Source of the DNA: Marinitenerispora sediminis
GTDB taxonomy: Bacteria > Actinomycetota > Actinomycetes > Streptosporangiales > Streptosporangiaceae
Length of the DNA: 38,035 nucleotides
Assembly: GCF_003336425.1 (NCBI RefSeq)
Contig: NZ_QEIO01000043.1
Coordinates: 1 to 38,035 of the forward strand
Direction of reading: 5' to 3'
The notes beneath the pieces were generated by a model. The model was not told the origin of the DNA. It saw nothing but the letters and a program-made list of their open reading frames with translations, and did not search any database. A program made the position numbers and the translations under genes. Within the stretch, counting starts at the first letter, position 1, and each line of letters opens with the position of its first letter. Below are positions 33,396-38,035 of this stretch, piece by piece.

Positions 33396-33431
33396 GGCGG
33401 GCGGCTACTCCGCGGGGAGTAGCCGCCCGCC
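33396..33431. terminator. 16-bp perfect inverted repeat between EamA gene and second kinase
   Basis: Arms 33396-33411 and 33416-33431 with a GCGG loop. It begins 4 nt past the stop of the minus-strand EamA gene, ideal for a terminator. It also lies about 76 bp upstream of the second kinase's transcript start and contains CTACTCC/GGAGTAG, so it could also be the regulator's operator. Confidence 0.7.
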
Positions 33432-33435
33432 CCCA

Positions 33436-34368
33436 TCAGCGCCGGCGCGGGCCCGCGTACTCGGCCAGCATCGCCAGCACCAGCAGCGCGGTGCCGACCG
33501 CGCCCGGCACCGTCATCCGCTCGCCCAGGAGCGCCATGGACAGCAGCGCCGCGGTCAGCGGCTCGGTGATGGTGGCCATCGCCGTGGCCCCGTCGGAGGA
33601 GCTGCGCAGCCCGCCGAAGTAGGCCGCGTAGGCCAGTGCGGTGGGCACCAGCCCCAGGAACGCCAGCAGGGCGAGGTCCCCGGGCCGCGCCGGAAGCGGC
33701 ATGCCGACCCACAGCCCGGCCGGAGTCAGCAGCAGCCCCCCGACCAGGCAGCCCAGGCCCACGTTGACCAGCGGGTCGAGCCCGGCGACCGGCCGCCGGT
33801 TCACCAGCGTCATCACGGAGAACACCAGGCCGGCACCGAGCGCGCACGCCAGGCCGGCGGCCAGCCGCCCCGGTGCGGCGTCCGCGCTCGGAAACCCGGC
33901 GAGCAGCGCCAGCCCGAGCACGGCCGTCGCCACCGCGCCGCCGAGCCGCGCACCGGGCGGCCGCCGCGTCGCCAGGCAGATCCCGACCGTGACGAACACC
34001 GGCACGCTGCCGATCTTCACCAGGGTGGCCAGCCCCACCGGGACGAGCGCGAGCGAGGCGAAGTACAGGCCCTGGAACACGGCGTGCAGCACGCCGTTGA
34101 CCAGGATCCGGCGGACCAGCGCGCCGGAGCGGGCGACCCGGTGCAGCCGCCCGGAGGCGGCGAGGAGGACGGAGATCAGCAGGCCGCCGAGCAGCAGCCG
34201 GTAGGCGGCCACGGCGAGCGGGTGCAGACCGGCCGAGCTCTGCAGCAGGTGGCCGGCGAGGCCCCCGGTGCCCCACAGCACACCGGCGGCGACGAGCAGC
34301 AGGAAACCGCGGCGGGCGGCGGAACGGTCAGACCCGGCCGCGACGGCCGTGGTGGAGGAAGCGGACAC
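33436..34368 (-). CDS. EamA/DMT-family metabolite exporter
   Basis: 310 residues, ten predicted membrane helices in two EamA (PF00892) repeats. The first opens with F-L-L-L-V-A-A-G-V-L-W-G-T-G-G-L-A and the second near A-A-G-L-A-C-A-L-G-A-G-L-V-F-S-V-M-T-L. The final repeat has T-A-L-A-Y-A-A-Y-F-G-G-L and G-A-T-A-M-A-T-I-T-E-P-L, both typical. Members export amino acids, nucleobases or drugs; the substrate is unknown. The GTG start at 34368 has GGAG about nine bases upstream. About 100 nt upstream is a small leaderless ORF with a hairpin at its stop. Confidence 0.9.
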   Translation of the reverse strand: MSASSTTAVAAGSDRSAARRGFLLLVAAGVLWGTGGLAGHLLQSSAGLHPLAVAAYRLLLGGLLISVLLAASGRLHRVARSGALVRRILVNGVLHAVFQGLYFASLALVPVGLATLVKIGSVPVFVTVGICLATRRPPGARLGGAVATAVLGLALLAGFPSADAAPGRLAAGLACALGAGLVFSVMTLVNRRPVAGLDPLVNVGLGCLVGGLLLTPAGLWVGMPLPARPGDLALLAFLGLVPTALAYAAYFGGLRSSSDGATAMATITEPLTAALLSMALLGERMTVPGAVGTALLVLAMLAEYAGPRRR

Positions 34369-34458
34369 AGACGTGCTCCAACGTCGACGAGGGTGAACGG
34401 GAACCGTCGGCGTGGGGCGTCACGATGATGCGGTTGTGCGGCGCGCGTGGCGCCGGGA

Positions 34459-34511
34459 CGCCCCGGTCAGATCCGGGGCGGCGAGATGACGAGGCGTCTG
34501 CACTGGTGCAT
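34459..34511 (-). CDS. Possible leaderless leader peptide (14 aa) with stop-codon hairpin, upstream of EamA
   Basis: On the minus strand ATG (34511-34509) lies seven bases after a TACAGT box (34524-34519). It opens M-H-Q-C-R-R-L-V-I-S-P-P-R-I and stops at 34469-34467. The stop lies in the loop of a perfect 8-bp hairpin (34459-34466 with 34473-34480). The EamA start is about 100 nt further on. This is the layout of a translation-dependent attenuator, but the link is inferred. Confidence 0.4.
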
Positions 34512-34683
34512 GGCCCCGACTGTAGCCCCCCGGCGCGGCGTCGCGCGGGCCGGGTCCGGTGTCCGCGCTCGGGCCGTGCGCCCCGGGGAACGCGACCACC
34601 GGGCGCGGCGTCGGAGAATGGACCACGTCCCGACCGGCCGCCGCCGGGCGCGCCGCACCCGTCCCGAGGAGCAGCAGACACCG

Positions 34684-35370
34684 ATGAACGTCCCGTACAG
34701 GGGCCCGCACAACGGACCGAGCCACGACATCCACGCCCGGCTGCTGACCGAGCCCTTCCAGAACGCCGCCCCCTACCTGCGGGTCGTCCTCACCGGCGAC
34801 CCCACCGCGCTCGGCGGCGACAAGCTGGCGTACTCGGTCAACCCCCTGCTGACCGCCCTGCTGTGCTTCCGGCTCAACCCCAGCAGCTACGAGGCGGCCA
34901 TCCTCGACCGGCGGCACGCCGAGGCGTGGGGGCTGACCAAGCAGGACCTGTGGTTCACCGCGCTCGGCAATATGGCGCACGACCAGTACGACCTGCAGAG
35001 CTTCCCGACCAACGCGGATACCGCCGTGAACGTCGTGCACGGCATCACCTGGCCCGGCAGCGCGCACGTGATGCGGCTGGTGGAGATCATGCGCGAGCCG
35101 GCGCCGTTCGGGGCCGTCGTCATGCTGCCCAGCCCCAACACCATGCTCTACGCGGTACTGCACAGCAAGCGCTCGCGGCCGATCATCCCGTTCATCTACC
35201 AGACCTTCCAGAGCCTGGTCGAGGACGGCGACCCGCTCACCGACCAGCTCATCTGGTGGCGCAACGGCCAGGTCACCGGGATGGCGACCCGGCCGGGCGA
35301 GGGAGGCAGCGTGCAGGTGAGCCAGAACCGCGAGTTCTCGTTCCTGCTGGACCACGAGCTCCCGGACTGA
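34684..35370 (+). CDS. Hypothetical protein (228 aa)
   Basis: Not recognised with certainty. It is a soluble globular sequence, without signal peptide or membrane helix. The segment E-A-W-G-L-T-K-Q-D-L-W-F-T-A-L-G-N-M (about 79-96) recalls the helix of DUF1444-like proteins (L-x-x-E-E-L-W-x-x-A-x-x-N), and the later V-M-L-P-S-P-N-T-M-L-Y-A-V also fits loosely, but this is weak. ATG 34684 follows CCGAGGAGCAGCAG. It is divergent from the EamA gene (315-bp gap) and convergent with the spermidine-synthase-like gene, with a shared hairpin. Confidence 0.7.
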   Translation: MNVPYRGPHNGPSHDIHARLLTEPFQNAAPYLRVVLTGDPTALGGDKLAYSVNPLLTALLCFRLNPSSYEAAILDRRHAEAWGLTKQDLWFTALGNMAHDQYDLQSFPTNADTAVNVVHGITWPGSAHVMRLVEIMREPAPFGAVVMLPSPNTMLYAVLHSKRSRPIIPFIYQTFQSLVEDGDPLTDQLIWWRNGQVTGMATRPGEGGSVQVSQNREFSFLLDHELPD

Positions 35371-35374
35371 CCGC

Positions 35375-35396
35375 CCGGCGGCGGACCCGCCGCCGG
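35375..35396. terminator. Bidirectional hairpin between convergent genes
   Basis: Perfect 10-bp stem (CCGGCGGCGG with CCGCCGCCGG) and a 2-nt loop, in the 29-bp gap between two convergent stops (35370 and 35400). Confidence 0.65.
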
Positions 35397-35399
35397 CCC

Positions 35400-36245
35400 T
35401 CACCGGGTGAAGGCGTCCGGCGGCGGCGCCGGAGACGGCCGGGCGTCGGCGTCGTGTACGGGCGCAGCCCCGGACGCGAAGCGCACCAGTTCGGAACCGC
35501 CGATGAGCCGCGCCATGTCCGGATCGCGGTGCGCGCGCCGCGCCAGCTCCTCCTCGGGAAGCGCCCGCGCCGCCGCCACCAGCACGAGGTTGCCGAACCG
35601 CCGGCCGCGCAGCACGGCTGGCTCGGCGACGAGCGCCACCTCCGGGAACACCGCGCGGGCCGTGGCGACTTGGGCGCGGGTGTGCCGCAGGGTACCGCCG
35701 TCGCCGATGTTGGCCGCGTACACGCCGTCCGGACGCAGCGCCCGCGCGGCCTCCCGCAGGAACTCCACCGACGTCAGGTGCGCCGGAGTGCGGGCGCCCG
35801 AGAACACGTCGGCGACCACGAGGTCGGCGGCGGCGTCCCGCCGCCCGGCCAGCCACGCGCGGGCGTCCCCGATGCCGACGCGGATGCCGGCGCGCCGGTC
35901 CCACGGGAGCTCGCGGCGGACCCGGTCGACCATGGCGGCGTCGACGTCCACCGCGCGCTGGCGGGAGCCCGGGCGGGTGGCGGCCACGTACCGGGCCAGT
36001 GTCAGCGCGCCGGCCCCCAGGTGGAGGGCGTCGATCGCGGACCCCGGCGGTGCCAGCAGGTCCACCACGTGCCCGAGCCGCCGCACGTACTCGAAGTCGA
36101 GGTACGTGGGGTCGGCGAGGTCGACGTGCGACTGCGGGGTGCCGTCCACCACCAGCATCCACGAATCCGGCCGGTCGGCGTCGCGCAGCACCTCGACCTC
36201 CCGCGCCGCCGACCGCTCCGGCGCCTCGGCCCCGCGCCCGCCCAT
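35400..36245 (-). CDS. Spermidine synthase-like SAM-fold protein
   Basis: 281 residues. The Rossmann region A-L-H-L-G-A-G-A-L-T-L-A-R-Y (about 92-105), D-V-D-A-A-M-V-D (about 116-123) and the acidic A-D-L-V-V-A-D-V-F-S-G-A (about 153-164) match spermidine synthase/methyltransferase-like proteins common in actinomycetes. In true spermidine synthases the active-site Asp is followed by a conserved S-x-D-P; here it is D-V-F-S-G-A, so aminopropyl transfer is uncertain. ATG 36245 is the likely start. No speD or other polyamine gene is adjacent. Confidence 0.85.
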   Translation of the reverse strand: MGGRGAEAPERSAAREVEVLRDADRPDSWMLVVDGTPQSHVDLADPTYLDFEYVRRLGHVVDLLAPPGSAIDALHLGAGALTLARYVAATRPGSRQRAVDVDAAMVDRVRRELPWDRRAGIRVGIGDARAWLAGRRDAAADLVVADVFSGARTPAHLTSVEFLREAARALRPDGVYAANIGDGGTLRHTRAQVATARAVFPEVALVAEPAVLRGRRFGNLVLVAAARALPEEELARRAHRDPDMARLIGGSELVRFASGAAPVHDADARPSPAPPPDAFTR

Positions 36246-36386
36246 GGCTGCCACCCGTCGATCCCCGTCCGCTCCTCGGGCCGGCCGGCCCGCCTCCACG
36301 CTAGACGGTCGCGGGCGGCCTCCGGGCCGGGCCGGAGCGCGGTACGGCCGCGCGGCGGTGCTGTTGTGATCGTTCCCCGGTGTGGC

Positions 36387-36392
36387 TACTGT
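36387..36392 (+). promoter_or_regulatory. -10 box of the lipoprotein gene
   Basis: TACTGT with expected transcript start near 36399, about 60 nt upstream of the chosen ATG. Confidence 0.45.
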
Positions 36393-36460
36393 TCCGCCAT
36401 CTGGTGGACCGTCGCGTGCAGGGAGCCGGCATGGCCGAAGCGGAGAGCAGGAGCAGGCAG

Positions 36461-37060
36461 ATGATGTCACGGAGGCAGCGCATGGGGCTGAGCGCGGCGG
36501 CCGGGGTCGCGACCGCGGTCGCCGCCGTCGCGGGGTGCTCGCAGCAGGCCCAGCCGCCGGGGGAGGGGCAGACGCCGAGTGCCCGCCCGACCACGAGCGC
36601 CCCCCGGCAGGCCGAGGTGCGCCTCACCGAACTCCAGGAGTGCCAGTTCGTTCCGCCGACCGCCACCGGCGAGCCGCAGGAGTCGGTGAACTACCCGGGC
36701 CGGATGGAGCCGCGCGCGAACGGCGACGTCTGCTTCTTCAACAACGAGGAGCTGCGGGGCGCCCGGCACGCCGACATCAACGGGGACGACGGCTACTTCA
36801 AGGGGCTGCAGAACTACCCCGTCGGCCGGGAGAACGCGCAGAACCTCGGCACCGGTCAGGACACCCAGGAGACGGTGGCCATCACCAACTCCACCGGCCT
36901 CGACATCTGCGCCTACGACCTCCCCTACGGGCAGGGGCGAAGCGTCGAGGTTCCGAGCAGCCCCGCGTCCAAGGGGTCCCTGGAGCACGCGCGGGTGACC
37001 CGGGTCGAGCCCGCCATGACGGTGGGGTCGGTCGCGGTCAAATCCGGTCCGACCTGCTGA
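36461..37060 (+). CDS. Secreted lipoprotein, DUF3558-like
   Basis: 199 residues. The basic N-terminus M-M-S-R-R-Q-R-M and a hydrophobic stretch lead to the lipobox A-V-A-G-C, with C26 as lipidation site. A Pro/Ser/Thr-rich linker (27-50) follows, then a globular domain with paired Cys residues (E-C-Q-F-V-P, D-V-C-F-F-N, D-I-C-A-Y-D, final C). Size and Cys spacing resemble DUF3558 lipoproteins of actinomycetes; function unknown. ATG 36461 is chosen for AGGAG about 8 nt upstream; ATG 36431 and GTG 36380 are in frame. A long hairpin follows. Confidence 0.78.
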   Translation: MMSRRQRMGLSAAAGVATAVAAVAGCSQQAQPPGEGQTPSARPTTSAPRQAEVRLTELQECQFVPPTATGEPQESVNYPGRMEPRANGDVCFFNNEELRGARHADINGDDGYFKGLQNYPVGRENAQNLGTGQDTQETVAITNSTGLDICAYDLPYGQGRSVEVPSSPASKGSLEHARVTRVEPAMTVGSVAVKSGPTC

Positions 37061-37144
37061 GCGCCTGACCCCTCGCCGTGTTCCGCCGAGCCTCCGCGGG
37101 CCCGCGCCGAGTGCGCCCCGGCCCTCCCGCGCGCCCGAGATCCC

Positions 37145-37209
37145 GCGCCGCGGCGGCTGCCCGCCGCCTCCTCCCGCACCCCGGAGCCGGCGGGCAGCCG
37201 CCGCGGCGC
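37145..37209 (+). terminator. Long perfect hairpin after the lipoprotein gene
   Basis: 22-bp perfect arms (37145-37166 and 37188-37209) around a 21-nt loop, 84 nt after the stop and before the proS promoter. The stem is unusually long for a terminator; it would isolate proS from the upstream transcript. Confidence 0.7.
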
Positions 37210-37245
37210 TCCCCCGTCCCGGCTGCGTGCGCCCCGCCGGGCCGC

Positions 37246-37251
37246 TAGCCT
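37246..37251 (+). promoter_or_regulatory. -10 box of proS
   Basis: TAGCCT with transcript start near 37258 and a 5' UTR of about 46 nt ending in the AAGGAG ribosome site (37293-37298). Confidence 0.55.
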
Positions 37252-37303
37252 GGAACTCCTCTCTCACCTTTCGAGTTCTCTCGCATGTCTCCAAGGAGTG
37301 GCC

Positions 37304-38035
37304 GTGCTGCTGCGGATGTCGACCCTGTTCCTGCGCACCCTGCGTGAGGACCCGGCGGACGCTGAGGTGCCGAGCCACAAGCTGCTCGTCCGCGGCGGGT
37401 TCGTGCGCCGCGCCGCGCCCGGCGTGTACTCGTGGCTGCCGCTCGGCAAGATCGTGCTGGAGAACGTCGCCGCCGTCGTGCGCGAGGAGATGAACCGCAT
37501 CGGCGGCCAGGAGGTGCTGCTGCCGGCGCTGCTGCCCCGCGAGTACTACGAGGCCAGCAACCGATGGACCGAGTACGGCGACAACGTGTTCCGGGTCGCC
37601 GACCGCAAGGGCGCCGAGTACCTGCTCGGCCCCACCCACGAGGAGGTGTTCACCCTCCTGGTCAAGGGCGAGTACTCCTCCTACAAGGACTTCCCGGTCG
37701 TCCTGTACCAGATCCAGGAGAAGTTCCGCGACGAGGCCCGGCCCCGCGCCGGCATCCTGCGCGGCCGGGAGTTCCACATGAAGGACTCCTACTCCTTCGA
37801 CATCGACGACGAGGGGCTGGCCCGCTCCTACGGGCTGCACCGCAACGCCTACATCCGCATCTTCGACCGGCTCGGCCTCGACTACGTGATCGTCTCCGCC
37901 GTGTCCGGCGCCATGGGCGGTTCGGCCTCCGAGGAGTTCCTGGCCGAGACCCCCACCGGCGAGGACACCTTCGTGCGTAGCACCGCGTCGGACTACGCGG
38001 CCAATGTCGAGGCGGTGCTACGCACGAAGGTGTCC
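37304..38035 (+). CDS. proS: Prolyl-tRNA synthetase, 5' part (cut by window end)
   Basis: First 244 codons of class II prolyl-tRNA synthetase, which charges tRNA-Pro. S[15 protein letters not shown] near the start, L-L-G-P-T-H-E-E (motif 2 region, about 108-115), F-R-D-E[13 protein letters not shown] and M-G-G-S-A-S-E-E-F are all diagnostic of bacterial ProS. The GTG start at 37304 sits five bases after GGAG; ATG 37316 is too far. The last residues after A-N-V-E-A-V (L-R-T-K-V-S) include a rare CTA Leu codon and lie in the second arm of a 24-bp inverted repeat, so they may not be the true sequence. Confidence 0.95.
   Translation, partial: MLLRMSTLFLRTLREDPADAEVPSHKLLVRGGFVRRAAPGVYSWLPLGKIVLENVAAVVREEMNRIGGQEVLLPALLPREYYEASNRWTEYGDNVFRVADRKGAEYLLGPTHEEVFTLLVKGEYSSYKDFPVVLYQIQEKFRDEARPRAGILRGREFHMKDSYSFDIDDEGLARSYGLHRNAYIRIFDRLGLDYVIVSAVSGAMGGSASEEFLAETPTGEDTFVRSTASDYAANVEAVLRTKVS
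37963..38035. repeat. 24-bp perfect inverted repeat inside proS ending at the last base
   Basis: Positions 37963-37986 are the exact reverse complement of 38012-38035, with a 25-bp spacer. Pairing may continue beyond the window. It lies in a conserved coding region, where such a repeat is unexpected. Confidence 0.9.

Noticed and set aside
1-38035. tRNA/rRNA genes, insertion sequences or prophage
   Set aside because: No tRNA-like cloverleaf, rRNA, transposase or phage structural gene was recognised on either strand.

Overview
The window is very GC-rich (about 70-75% by eye) with strong G/C third-position bias, GTG starts, 4-bp start/stop overlaps and several leaderless-type promoters (TANNNT, 6-7 nt, then ATG/GTG). 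SecA2, a CvnD-type GTPase, NarL-family two-component pairs and a DUF3558-like lipoprotein all point to a high-GC actinomycete. I cannot fix the genus.

Layout: 1-1259 is a type I-E-like CRISPR array (21 identical repeats, 20 complete spacers) read leftward from a leader at about 1260-1499, with an unknown minus-strand gene next to the leader and no cas gene in view. 2545-8595 is a plus-strand operon: NCS2 uracil/xanthine permease, the three subunits of a molybdenum hydroxylase (FAD, 2Fe-2S, Mo) and a CoxG-like protein. 8793-17336 holds a CvnD GTPase, a StyA-like flavoprotein, SecA2, a NarL-type kinase/regulator pair and two small unknown proteins. 17514-24926 is a second plus-strand cluster: HyuA, HyuB, an NmrA-like protein, carbamate kinase and a barbiturase/cyanuric acid amidohydrolase, closed by a strong hairpin. 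25343-37060 is a mixed region: small hypothetical, serine hydrolase, Dabb protein, FkbM methyltransferase, VOC protein, Cys-containing small proteins, a second NarL-type pair, EamA exporter, hypothetical protein, spermidine-synthase-like protein and lipoprotein. The window ends inside proS.

How the genes fit: permease + Mo hydroxylase + barbiturase matches oxidative pyrimidine catabolism (uracil to barbiturate to ureidomalonate). The genes are split into two blocks about 9 kb apart, and the second block adds ATP-dependent HyuA/HyuB and carbamate kinase, which the classical three-step route does not need. This is the best candidate for an undescribed pathway variant. Other points of interest are a 36-residue peptide with 8 Cys, a paired operator upstream of a neighbouring Cys-containing protein, short leaderless upstream ORFs before fkbM-like and eamA-like genes, and a perfect 24-bp inverted repeat whose second arm ends exactly at the last base. 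Together with the left edge lying inside the CRISPR array, that repeat suggests that both edges may be contig ends.
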